Assembly: GCF_023074075.1 (NCBI RefSeq)
Contig: NZ_JADPKT010000016.1
Coordinates: 205,403-269,402, forward strand
DNA length: 64,000 nt
Source: Bradyrhizobium sp. 138
GTDB lineage: Bacteria > Pseudomonadota > Alphaproteobacteria > Rhizobiales > Xanthobacteraceae
Direction of reading: 5' to 3'
Shown here: positions 40,827 through 49,186 of the stretch, one piece after another
Position numbering within the stretch: the stretch's first letter is position 1
Layout of the letters: each line of letters starts with the position of its first letter
The notes under the pieces: generated by a model
Told to the model about the DNA's origin: nothing
What the model saw: the letters and a program-made list of their open reading frames with translations, nothing else
Databases searched by the model: none
Translations under genes and position numbers: made by a program

Positions 40827-43106
40827 TTAGCGGAGCAGCTGCAGCACGCTCTGCTGCGACTGGTTGGCCAGCGACAGCGCGGAGACCGCGATCGACTGCC
40901 GGGTCGACAGCGCCTGGCTGTTGGCCGCTTCGACGTTGGTGTCGGCCAGCGTCAGGTTGGACGAGCCGGTCTGCAGCACGTTGATCAGGTTCTTGTTGAA
41001 GTCCTGACGAACCTGCACGATCGTCAAGTTCGAACCGAGGCTCGAAGCTTCCGAACGCAGCGTGCTCGAGGCCGAGTTCAGGTTGGTCAGCACCTTGTTG
41101 GTCGCGGCGTTGTCGATGAAGTCGACACCGCCGGTCAACGCAGCGAGGCCCAGACCCTTGGAGTTGTAGGTCACGCCGGTGATGCTGAGGTTCGACTTGC
41201 CGGTCTCGTCGAACACCAGCTTGAGCTGGTCACCGTTCAAGAGGTTGACGCCGTTGAACGAGGAGTCCTGCGCCGTCGAGTCGATCTGGTTCAGGATGTT
41301 GTTGTACTGAGACACCAGATTGGCACGCGAGGTCTGGGCAACCGTGTCCTGGACGGGGCTGGAAGCCGTCGAGAACGTCAGCGCCGTCGTCAGCGTGCCG
41401 CCGATCGCACCACCCGCCGCCGTCGATCCGATGGTCGAGGACGCGTAGTCGTTGGTGGTCGAGACCGTCAGCAGGCCGTTAGCGTCGATCGTCGCCGTCA
41501 GGTTGTTGGCCTGGAGCTTGGTGTTGAGCTGATCGAGCGTCTTGACCGTGCCGTTGGTGCCGTCGCCGAAGGTGACGTTGACCGCCGTGCCGCCGTTGAA
41601 GGAGGAGAAGGTCAAGGTCTTGCCGGTGAGGCCGCCGACGCCGGAGGTGCGCGCCGCGGTGAAGGCGGTCGAGGTCCCGGTGTTGCCGGCGAAGCCGAGC
41701 GCATTCAGCGCGTTGCCGGTGCCGGTGATCGACAGATCGGCGTTGACGCCGGTCGAGAGCTTGAGCTGACCCGAGGCGTTGATCGACGAGTTGGTCTGGC
41801 CGGTGGCCGTCGCCAGCGTCGCGGTGCCGTTGGCGTTGACCGTCGCGGTCTGCACGCCGGTGGCAAGGTCGATCGCCTTCAGCACGTCGTTGATCGTGCC
41901 GCCCTGCAGATAGACCGTCGAGTTGCCGGCACCGTCGGTGAGCACGTTACCGCTGGAGCCATACCCGCTCGGAACGCTCGGAGCACCGGTCGAACCCGGG
42001 ATCGGCGCGTTCTTGAAGGTGATGACGTGACCGTCGACGTTCAGCGTCGAGCCGTCCGCGATCGTCGCACCGAGCGAGGCTGAGCTCGTGGTCCGGTTGA
42101 CGCTCACGGTGGCGTTGCCGCCGCCGACCGACGTGGTCAGACCGAGAGACTTGAGCAGGTCGGCCTTGCCGGTGACGCTCAGATCCGCACCCGTCGAGCT
42201 CTTCAGCGTGACCGCGCCGCCACCAACGCTCGAAGCGGTCTGGTTGACGCTGGTTGAGATCGTCGCAGCACCCGCGGTGATGGATGCCGTCTTCACGCCG
42301 CTGGCCAGATCGACCGCGGTCAAGAGATCGCTGACGGTCGCAGCCGGGGTACCCGCCGTGCCGAGATAGACCGTGGTGTTGCCGTTGCCGTCGGTGACGA
42401 GATTGCTGCTGACGCCCGAACCGGTCGGAACCGCGCTCGACGCCGGAGCCGAGCCCGAGCGGAAGGTGATGGTCTTGCCGTTCACGGTCAGCGTGTCGCC
42501 GTCGGCCGGCTGGGCGTTGCCGGCGAGGCCGGTTGCGGTCGTGCCGTTGGTGGCGATCAGGGTGATGGCGCCGGTCAGGGCGGCGGTGCCGTCGCCGGCC
42601 GTTCCCGCGGTGCCCGTGAACGAGCCGATGGTGGCGCCGAGCGTCGTGGTGCCGCTCGCCGCCGTGGTGCCGCCGGCAGCGCCGCTAAACACAACGTTGC
42701 TGCTCGCAGTCGCGCTGGCGAACGAAGTCGTGCCACGCAGGTCGGCCGCGGTCGCACCGGCGATGGTGGCGGAGACGTTGGACTTGGTGGAATAGCCGAC
42801 CGTGGTCTGCAGGGCCTGGTTGGCGATCGACTTGGCGCTGTCGATCAGCTTCTGCAGCGAGGTGATGCCGGTGTTGGCGGCCTGCAGCACCTGCACGCCG
42901 TTGGCGATGCCGTCGAGCAGGTTGTTGATGTCGCTGGCGCGGTTGTCGAGCGACTGTGCCGTGAAGAAGTTGGTGGGATTGTCGAGAGCCGAGTTGACGC
43001 TCTTGCCGGTCGACAGACGGTTCTGCGTGGTGGCGAGGAGGTCAGCTGTGGACTGGAGGGAGAGCAGGTTCTGGCGAACCGATGCGGAGAGGACGATACC
43101 GGACAT
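40827..43106 (-). CDS. fliC: Giant flagellin 3
   Basis: 759 residues from ATG 43106; the longer frame up to 43325 has no flagellin-like sequence before MSGIVLSASV. Nearly identical to flagellin 2, with scattered substitutions (e.g. SIANG versus GIANG, and changes in the outer region). Terminal coiled-coil helices are fully conserved. Two Flagellin_IN-like repeats. Its outer Ser/Thr-rich surface is a candidate for glycosylation by enzymes of the nearby operon. Confidence 0.95.
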   Translation of the reverse strand: MSGIVLSASVRQNLLSLQSTADLLATTQNRLSTGKSVNSALDNPTNFFTAQSLDNRASDINNLLDGIANGVQVLQAANTGITSLQKLIDSAKSIANQALQTTVGYSTKSNVSATIAGATAADLRGTTSFASATASSNVVFSGAAGGTTAASGTTTLGATIGSFTGTAGTAGDGTAALTGAITLIATNGTTATGLAGNAQPADGDTLTVNGKTITFRSGSAPASSAVPTGSGVSSNLVTDGNGNTTVYLGTAGTPAATVSDLLTAVDLASGVKTASITAGAATISTSVNQTASSVGGGAVTLKSSTGADLSVTGKADLLKSLGLTTSVGGGNATVSVNRTTSSASLGATIADGSTLNVDGHVITFKNAPIPGSTGAPSVPSGYGSSGNVLTDGAGNSTVYLQGGTINDVLKAIDLATGVQTATVNANGTATLATATGQTNSSINASGQLKLSTGVNADLSITGTGNALNALGFAGNTGTSTAFTAARTSGVGGLTGKTLTFSSFNGGTAVNVTFGDGTNGTVKTLDQLNTKLQANNLTATIDANGLLTVSTTNDYASSTIGSTAAGGAIGGTLTTALTFSTASSPVQDTVAQTSRANLVSQYNNILNQIDSTAQDSSFNGVNLLNGDQLKLVFDETGKSNLSITGVTYNSKGLGLAALTGGVDFIDNAATNKVLTNLNSASSTLRSEASSLGSNLTIVQVRQDFNKNLINVLQTGSSNLTLADTNVEAANSQALSTRQSIAVSALSLANQSQQSVLQLLR

Positions 43107-43426
43107 GACTCTGTTACCTTTCTGGTAAACGACGCATACTGTTACACGTCCGCTTGGATCGAGATTGACCCAGCGACGGCGGACCGTGGCGCCGAGACCT
43201 CTAACGAAACATGAAATGAAACCCGTGCTTTTGCTGGGGCGCGCGTGATTCGGCCGGGGAAGCTGCGCGCGCCGCCGCGCCGCCACACGACTATGGCATT
43301 GGAAAAACTGAGTTTTTCCGCTCAAACGCCGGGGATTTAGAGCTCGTTAACTAATTCCGAGCGAGAATCACGCCCTGATAGGCCGCAACGAACGCTCGGT
43401 TACGAAAGCGTTGATGGAGAACAGGC
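43107..43426. other. Flagellin 3 / flbT intergenic region
   Basis: About 320 bases between divergent flagellin 3 and flbT. It contains GTTAAC near 43346 but no full CtrA-type box or sigma-54 element I can defend. Confidence 0.4.
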
Positions 43427-43867
43427 ATGGCCCTCAAGGTCGAACTCAGACCGCACGAACGTATCATCGTCGGTAACTGCGTGATTACCAACACGGACCA
43501 GCGTGCCCGCCTCCTGATCGACGGCGACAACGTGCCGATCCTGCGCGAGCGCGACATCCTCACGCCGGAGACCGCCGATACGCCGGCCAAGCTCGTCTAT
43601 CTGGCGGTCCAGCTCATGTACATCTCGCCGGATCCGCAGACCCAGCACGGCACCTATTTCAACCTGGTGCGCGACATCGTCACCGCGGTGCCGAGCGCCT
43701 GGCCGATCATCGAGGCCATCAACAACAACATCCTGAACGGCGACCTGTACCGGGCGCTGAAGGATGCCCGCAAGCTGATCGCCTATGAAGAGAAGCTGCG
43801 GACTCAATTCGAGGCCACCCATCCCAAGGTGGAAGCGGACAAGGACGACGTGAGCTCCGCCGCCTGA
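43427..43867 (+). CDS. flbT: Flagellin mRNA regulator FlbT
   Basis: 146 residues; motifs MALKVELRPHERIIVGNCVI, DGDNVPILRERDILTPE and YISPDPQTQHGTYFNL are typical of FlbT, which in Caulobacter binds the fljK 5' leader and destabilises flagellin mRNA. It opposes FlaF, encoded at the other end of the array. Divergent from flagellin 3. Confidence 0.95.
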   Translation: MALKVELRPHERIIVGNCVITNTDQRARLLIDGDNVPILRERDILTPETADTPAKLVYLAVQLMYISPDPQTQHGTYFNLVRDIVTAVPSAWPIIEAINNNILNGDLYRALKDARKLIAYEEKLRTQFEATHPKVEADKDDVSSAA

Positions 43868-43884
43868 TCCCGCACCTTCCCGCA

Positions 43885-43925
43885 AACGACAACGGCCCCG
43901 GATCGCCTCCGGGGCCGTTGTCGTT
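43885..43925. terminator. Bidirectional terminator after flbT
   Basis: Long stem AACGACAACGGCCCCGGA / TCCGGGGCCGTTGTCGTT with a 5-base loop followed by T-residues. It separates flbT from the four-gene operon, which reads towards it. Confidence 0.85.
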
Positions 43926-43942
43926 TCAGGCATGTACCACTG

Positions 43943-45442
43943 CTATTGCGCCGCGAGCGGGGGCGCCTCGACCTCGATCACGCCATCGCCGCACCGCCGT
44001 CCGCCGAAATCCAGCACCGCCGCGACGAGCGCATCGATGTCCGCCTCCTCGGTGCGGTGATTGACGATCGCGGCACGGATCGCAAACTTGCCGTTCAGCG
44101 TCGTGCTCGACGGCGCCGCAACTCCGGACTCCTGGATGTCGGCGACGATCTCGCGATTGACCGCATCATCGGCGCGGTAGCGGAAGCAGACGATGTTGAG
44201 GTTGACCGGCGCCAGCAATTCCAACCGCGGCTCGGCCAGCACGCGCGCTTCGAGATATTTCGCCAGCGCGCAGCTTCGCGCGATCGTCGCACCCAGCCGG
44301 TCGATGCCGAACGTCTTCAGCGTGAACCAGGTCTTCAGCGCGCGGAAGCCGCGCGACAGATCGGGTCCGAGATCGCAGGGCCAGACGGCCCCCGCCGCAA
44401 GCCCCCTCGCCTCGCGGCGCAGATAGGCCGCCGGCTGCGCAAAGGCCTGCCGATGCTGCTCGCCGTCACGCACCAGCAGGAAGCCGGCATCGTAAGGCAC
44501 CTGTCCCCATTTGTGGAAATCGAGCGCAATGGAATCGGCGAGCTCGATGCCGGCGAGCTGTGGCGCGAGCTCGGGCGAGAAGATCGCGAGCGCACCGAAA
44601 GCACCGTCGACGTGAAACCAGATCCCCCCCTCGCGGCACAGCTCCGCGACGGCCTTGAGGTCGTCGATCGCGCCGATGTCGACCGTGCCGGCAGAGGCGA
44701 CGACCAGGAACGGCTTTAAGCCGACCTCGCGATCGACGGCGATCTGCGCGCGCAGCGCCGCGACGTCGATGCGATGATCGGCATCGACGCCGATCTTGCG
44801 CAGCGCATCGGTGCCGAGCCCGGCAATGTCCATCGCCCTGGAGACGCAGCCATGCGCGGCCTCCGACGTATAGGCCGTCAGCAGCGCGCCGTCATTGCCG
44901 ATGCCGTACTGCCGCGCCAGTGTGCCGAGCGCAGCGGTGCGCGCCACCAGCACCGCCATCAGATTGGCCATCGACGTACCGGTGACGAAGATGCCGCTCG
45001 CGCTGTCCGGAAAGGCGAACAGGCGGCGCATCCAGTCGACGATCTGGCGCTCGACCTCGATCGGCATGTGATCCCGCCCGCCGAGATTGGCGTTGAGGCC
45101 GGCTGCAAGCATCTCGGCCAGCATGCCGACCGCGGTGCCGCCGCCATGCACCCAGCCCATGAAGCCGGGATGGACGTTGCCGGTCGCATAGGGCGCGACG
45201 TGCTCGGCGAATTCGCGATAGACCTCGGCAAGGTCACTCGCCTCGCGTGGCACGTCGGCTTTGAATGCCGCACGGACGCCATCGGGGATCGGCTGCCAGA
45301 CTGGGCGCGAGCGAACGTTGGCGATGCGGTCGATCGTCTCGTCCAGCATGCGATGGGCAAGCGCGCGAAACGCGCTCCAGTCCTGCGGGTCGAGCGAGGC
45401 ATGCGCAGTGGCGCTTTGCGCGTTGCGAATAAGCTCGTTCAT
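43943..45442 (-). CDS. PLP-dependent amino acid decarboxylase (group II)
   Basis: 499 residues from ATG 45442 with GAGGGG 8 bases upstream; the start overlaps the preceding stop by 4 bases. Group II (aromatic L-amino acid/glutamate type) decarboxylase: the Schiff-base Lys lies in ALDFHKWGQVPYDAGF, and WFHVDGAFGA carries the Asp contacting the PLP nitrogen. Members turn an amino acid into its amine; the substrate here cannot be read. Last gene of a four-gene operon ending at the flbT terminator. An amine produced here might be used by the ATP-grasp enzyme. Confidence 0.88.
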   Translation of the reverse strand: MNELIRNAQSATAHASLDPQDWSAFRALAHRMLDETIDRIANVRSRPVWQPIPDGVRAAFKADVPREASDLAEVYREFAEHVAPYATGNVHPGFMGWVHGGGTAVGMLAEMLAAGLNANLGGRDHMPIEVERQIVDWMRRLFAFPDSASGIFVTGTSMANLMAVLVARTAALGTLARQYGIGNDGALLTAYTSEAAHGCVSRAMDIAGLGTDALRKIGVDADHRIDVAALRAQIAVDREVGLKPFLVVASAGTVDIGAIDDLKAVAELCREGGIWFHVDGAFGALAIFSPELAPQLAGIELADSIALDFHKWGQVPYDAGFLLVRDGEQHRQAFAQPAAYLRREARGLAAGAVWPCDLGPDLSRGFRALKTWFTLKTFGIDRLGATIARSCALAKYLEARVLAEPRLELLAPVNLNIVCFRYRADDAVNREIVADIQESGVAAPSSTTLNGKFAIRAAIVNHRTEEADIDALVAAVLDFGGRRCGDGVIEVEAPPLAAQ

Positions 45443-46692
45443 GTTGCACGCCCCTCGCCTGCTCCTGCATGCCGCGACAGCATCGCCGAGAACGCCGCGA
45501 AGATCTTGCGCATCTGCGGCGGCTTGTAAGGAAACACGTCCGGCGAATCCATGTTGTGCACGACGGCGGTGTTGTCGGCTTCGAAGACCAGCAGCTCGCC
45601 GTCCTGGTTCTCGGCGCAATCGACGATGAAATAATCGAGGCCGACGCGCCTGCTCATCTCGTCGAGCGCGCTGCTATGGCGCGCTGCGAAGGCGTTGTCG
45701 AACTCACGCATGAAGACGGCTTCCTCGGCCCGCTTCTCCTCGCTGAACGCCATGTAGGCGTTGAGATACCAGATATCCCAGCGGTCGGCGATCGCCATGT
45801 GGCAGGCGTAAGGCTTGCCGTCGACCATCGCGAGACGATATTTGCGGTAGAGCCCGTCCGCGTTCACATAGTCGACGAAGCGCGCGACGAAGAAATCCTG
45901 TTCGTCGCGCCCGGAAAGATAAGCTGCGAGCGCCGCCGCATCGTCGATCTTCGCGAGCCCGACGCCGGCATGCGAGCCGCGCGGCCGCGCGATCATCGGA
46001 AAGCGCAGTTCAACCGCAATGTCCCGGCAAGCGATCTGCCCTCGCGAAAGATCCAGCAGTTGCGCGCGCGTCGCGTGGATGGTCGCGGGAATGTCGAGAC
46101 CCGGCACGCCGGCCAGCAGCCGATGCAGCTTGTCGCGATCAAGGTTGCCGATGCGATCGGGACGATTTAGCAGCGGCCGCGGCCAGTGCGGCGCGGCCTT
46201 CTCGATCAAGGCGAGCGCCTCGCGGCATTCCTCGGAATCGGAGGCGACCACGATGGCAACGTCGTGCTCGGGCAAATTCTCGGGCAGACCGACGCCCTTG
46301 ACCACGTAGAGCGTCAACAGCTCGATGTCGGAGCCTTCGAGCAGGAAATCGATCGGCGTGTTGCCGCCCATATCGATGTCGGCTGCAAGCGCGAGCAGGC
46401 GCAGGCGCGGTTTCGGAGCAACGCTCGGCGTGCGAAACAATTGATGGAAGGCGAGCACCTCGGACTGGATCGCGAGCCCCTGGCCCTTGTCGCCGAGAAG
46501 TTGGGAGATCAACGACAGATCCAGCGCTTCGCCCGCGAGCGCACTCCCCGCCGCGATCCGCGCCACCAGCTGGTCGCGCAACGGATGCAGGTCGACGCCT
46601 TCGAAGGCCTGGCGTGTCAGCTGCGCAAAACCGATGCGATCGGCATAGTTCGCCGCGGTCATGCCGATCGGCGCGGAAAGCGGATGCTGCAT
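45439..46692 (-). CDS. ATP-grasp ligase-like protein
   Basis: 417 residues. The C-terminal half is an ATP-grasp fold: RFPMIARPRGSHAGVGLAKI (nucleotide-binding Lys/Arg loop), DYVNADGLYRKYRLAMVDGK, and the metal-binding end LDYFIVDCAENQDGELLVFE followed by ADNTAVV. The N-terminal 150 residues are helical, possibly TPR-like. ATP-grasp enzymes form amide, peptide or thioester bonds through acyl phosphates. The gene starts 1 base after the upstream gene ends and overlaps the decarboxylase by 4 bases. Substrate unknown. Confidence 0.8.
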   Translation of the reverse strand: MQHPLSAPIGMTAANYADRIGFAQLTRQAFEGVDLHPLRDQLVARIAAGSALAGEALDLSLISQLLGDKGQGLAIQSEVLAFHQLFRTPSVAPKPRLRLLALAADIDMGGNTPIDFLLEGSDIELLTLYVVKGVGLPENLPEHDVAIVVASDSEECREALALIEKAAPHWPRPLLNRPDRIGNLDRDKLHRLLAGVPGLDIPATIHATRAQLLDLSRGQIACRDIAVELRFPMIARPRGSHAGVGLAKIDDAAALAAYLSGRDEQDFFVARFVDYVNADGLYRKYRLAMVDGKPYACHMAIADRWDIWYLNAYMAFSEEKRAEEAVFMREFDNAFAARHSSALDEMSRRVGLDYFIVDCAENQDGELLVFEADNTAVVHNMDSPDVFPYKPPQMRKIFAAFSAMLSRHAGAGEGRAT

Positions 46693-46693
46693 C

Positions 46694-48319
46694 TCACACC
46701 TCGAACGCAGAGTTTACGGGCACGGCCGCGGCTGCGCCACGGTCAAGCAGCAGCTCGATCTTTACCAGGACATGGGCGATGCGATCGAGCACGTGCTGTA
46801 CATTGCGCCCCGCCTCCGCCGCGTCCGGCGACCAGACCTCGGTCACGAGCCGGGCGCCGACGCAAAGGCGCAGCACGGCCTGCGATGCCCAGTCCTGCCG
46901 CTCCAAACGGACCGGCTGGCCGATCAGGCAGCGCTGCGCGGCGACCTGCCGATCCGCGGCGCTGCCGCTGATGTCCTCGCTCATGTCGCGCGCCAGCGCC
47001 CGATGAATGGCGCTGGTCTCGGCGATCGAGACCGGCTTGCCGCCGCGCAGCAGCATGAACGGAAAGATCGTGGTTTGCGCAAATTCCTCGTCATCCACGC
47101 TCACTGTCCCGGTCGCGGCCGGAACGGAGCGAAGCGACGGCGACAACGCGATCATGTTGTCGATGCCGGCGGCAAGCTCGGCCAGCACCCTGGCGCGGAA
47201 AGCCCCTGGCACGGCGTAGTAGCTGCCGATCTCGGCGAGCGCCGCCTCCCAGCGCAGCCATTGACCGAAGTTCGGCCGGCGTTCGAAGCGCGAACGCAGC
47301 GCCGTCCAGGCCATCGGCCAATCGCAACGGCCGGCATAGTCGAAGATACCGGGCGCTATTCCCTCGATCCGGTCGAGCGATCGCGAAAGGCCCTTCGGCA
47401 CCAGCAGCGCGCCGCTGAAGGCAGGCCCGCCGAAGAATTTCGAGCCTGACATCAACACCATATAGCCGCGGTCGAGATAGGAACGCAGCCGGCGGCGGCC
47501 GAGCCGGGCCTGACAGGCATCGACGACGATCTGGACCTTGCGCGGCCAGCGCCGCGCGATCTCGTCGAGGCAGGCCGCGCTCGGCGCGCGCCAGCCGAGC
47601 TTCGAGCAATCCATGATCTGGAGCAGCACGGGCGCGCCTTGCGCGATCGTGGTCTCGATCGCATGCAGCACCGCGGCATCGGCGTCGGCACGCATGGCAA
47701 TGCCGGGCGTGGTCCCGAGCAGAGGCAATGCAACACTGGCGCCGGCGAGCCCCGCCACCGCGCCGTCCTTGCGGACCGCAAGGCCGCTCGCCGTCATGGA
47801 GCTGAAATGGTGCCCGCGTGCGATATGGATCGTGCCGCTTCCGGTCTGGTCGGCTCCGACCACGATCGTCACCGGCCGTGCGCCAAGCGCCGCGCGCGCC
47901 AGGAACAGAGCGTGGAGCTGGGAGTCCGTGCCGGAGGGCGAGAACACGACATCGATGCGCGGCGGCAGCTGGAGATGGCCGCGCAGCTCGTCCCGCATGA
48001 CTTCGCAGCGCGCATCGAAGGCGATTTCGACCTCGTCGAACAGGCATTTGTGCATCAGCTCTTCGCGCGCCAGGGCGGCACGGTCATAGGCCGCTTGCGA
48101 GATCGTTGACGCGGTCGAGGAGGCGAAATTCCAGATCTCCGGCTCCGGCGAAGCCGCGCAGCCATAGCCGTTGACGCCATCCCTGGCGTCGAGCGCCAGC
48201 CGCGGATCGCCGCCGGAGACGAGCAGCGTGTCCAGCGGTGTGAAGAGATCGCGCAGGCGATAGCGCGAACCGTCGGATGCGCGGTCCGGTTCTGACAGCC
48301 GGGATGCGCCGGCCCTCAT
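46694..48319 (-). CDS. PLP-dependent fold type I enzyme, unclear reaction
   Basis: 541 residues from ATG 48319. The region QIVVDACQARLGRRRLRSYL (Asp near the cofactor) and VLMSGSKFFGGPAFSGALLV (a likely Schiff-base Lys in GSKFF) show a fold type I PLP enzyme, and VVFSPSGTDSQLHALFLARA matches the phosphate-binding N-terminal part. It is similar to class V aminotransferases and decarboxylases in layout but I cannot place the family. An additional C-terminal domain of about 150 residues is unassigned. Second gene of the operon, 10 bases after the glycosyltransferase-like gene. Confidence 0.75.
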   Translation of the reverse strand: MRAGASRLSEPDRASDGSRYRLRDLFTPLDTLLVSGGDPRLALDARDGVNGYGCAASPEPEIWNFASSTASTISQAAYDRAALAREELMHKCLFDEVEIAFDARCEVMRDELRGHLQLPPRIDVVFSPSGTDSQLHALFLARAALGARPVTIVVGADQTGSGTIHIARGHHFSSMTASGLAVRKDGAVAGLAGASVALPLLGTTPGIAMRADADAAVLHAIETTIAQGAPVLLQIMDCSKLGWRAPSAACLDEIARRWPRKVQIVVDACQARLGRRRLRSYLDRGYMVLMSGSKFFGGPAFSGALLVPKGLSRSLDRIEGIAPGIFDYAGRCDWPMAWTALRSRFERRPNFGQWLRWEAALAEIGSYYAVPGAFRARVLAELAAGIDNMIALSPSLRSVPAATGTVSVDDEEFAQTTIFPFMLLRGGKPVSIAETSAIHRALARDMSEDISGSAADRQVAAQRCLIGQPVRLERQDWASQAVLRLCVGARLVTEVWSPDAAEAGRNVQHVLDRIAHVLVKIELLLDRGAAAAVPVNSAFEV

Positions 48320-48329
48320 CCCGGCAGGC

Positions 48330-49115
48330 TCACGCCGCGGCATCTGCCGCCGCCGCGGGCGCCGGTGCAAATTGCGAGGCGATGTCGCCGTGGAACACCG
48401 ACGGCCCGACGTGATCGAGCGAGCTCTGGATGTCGGCCCAGATCTCGCCGCCGATATCGGTCCAGCGCTTGCAGAAGGCGAAGTCCTCGGACAGATACGT
48501 GCCGGTGGCCGGATCGATCATACATTCGAACAGCGCGAACCGGTTCGGGCTCGCGACCAGCGTGTCGTGCGAATGCTCGCGGAAGAATTGCAAGGACGCG
48601 TAGTCCGGATGGCGGCACATCGCCTCCAGCACGTGGCGCCGGATCATCAGGAAGCCGGTGCCGGCATAGCGTACGCGGGTAAAGCCGTTGACCACGACGA
48701 TACGGTCGGGATCCTCGATTTCGAGCACATAGTCCAGCGACGCCGCCGCCACGTCGGCCCGGCCGGACTGGATCGCCCGCGCGGCCTTGTCCCAATTGAC
48801 CCGCTTGATCGGATAGCAGCCGGCGACGACGTCCGCGCCGCATTCGATCAGCCGGAACACCTGCTCCGGCTTGAAGCCGATGTCGGCGTCGATGAACAGG
48901 AAATGCGTCGCCTTGGGATCGTCCAGGAACATCGCGACCAGATTGGCGCGTGCGCGGGTGATCAGCGCGTCGCCATCGCGCAAGAGAACCTTGAGCTCGA
49001 GATTGGACATGCCGTGCACGGCGCGCTGCAGCGCGAAGATCGAGCTTGCATAGATGCTCGACACCTGCCCGCCGAAGCAGGGCGTTGCCACCACCAATTG
49101 CATCTTGTCCGACAT
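48330..49115 (-). CDS. Glycosyltransferase-like (GT-A type) protein
   Basis: 261 residues with an Ala-rich C-terminus. The N-terminus (LVVATPCFGGQVSSIYASSI), ITRARANLVAMFLD and the metal-binding-like HFLFIDADIGFKPEQVFRLI resemble the nucleotide-sugar fold of GT-A enzymes, and YAGTGFLMIRRHVLEAM with YLSEDFAFCKRWTDIGG supports it. There is no signal or membrane segment, so it is probably cytoplasmic. First gene of the operon, directly after a perfect CtrA-type box. A flagellin-glycosylating role is an inference from context. Confidence 0.72.
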   Translation of the reverse strand: MSDKMQLVVATPCFGGQVSSIYASSIFALQRAVHGMSNLELKVLLRDGDALITRARANLVAMFLDDPKATHFLFIDADIGFKPEQVFRLIECGADVVAGCYPIKRVNWDKAARAIQSGRADVAAASLDYVLEIEDPDRIVVVNGFTRVRYAGTGFLMIRRHVLEAMCRHPDYASLQFFREHSHDTLVASPNRFALFECMIDPATGTYLSEDFAFCKRWTDIGGEIWADIQSSLDHVGPSVFHGDIASQFAPAPAAAADAAA

Positions 49116-49164
49116 CGACAGCTCCGCCCCGCTCCAATCCTCACCAAGAGGTAAAGAGGCATGG

Positions 49165-49179
49165 TTAACGGCGTCTTAA
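49165..49179. promoter_or_regulatory. CtrA-type box upstream of the four-gene operon
   Basis: TTAA-CGGCGTC-TTAA, a perfect TTAA-N7-TTAA; the reverse complement contains TTAACCAT. It lies 49 bases upstream of the glycosyltransferase-like start, in the 71-base gap after flgL. Confidence 0.72.
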
Positions 49180-49186
49180 CGCGGCC

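Noticed and set aside
36379..43325. Long plus-strand frames in the flagellin genes
   Set aside because: Antisense shadows of repeated flagellin sequence; no ribosome-binding site or family likeness.
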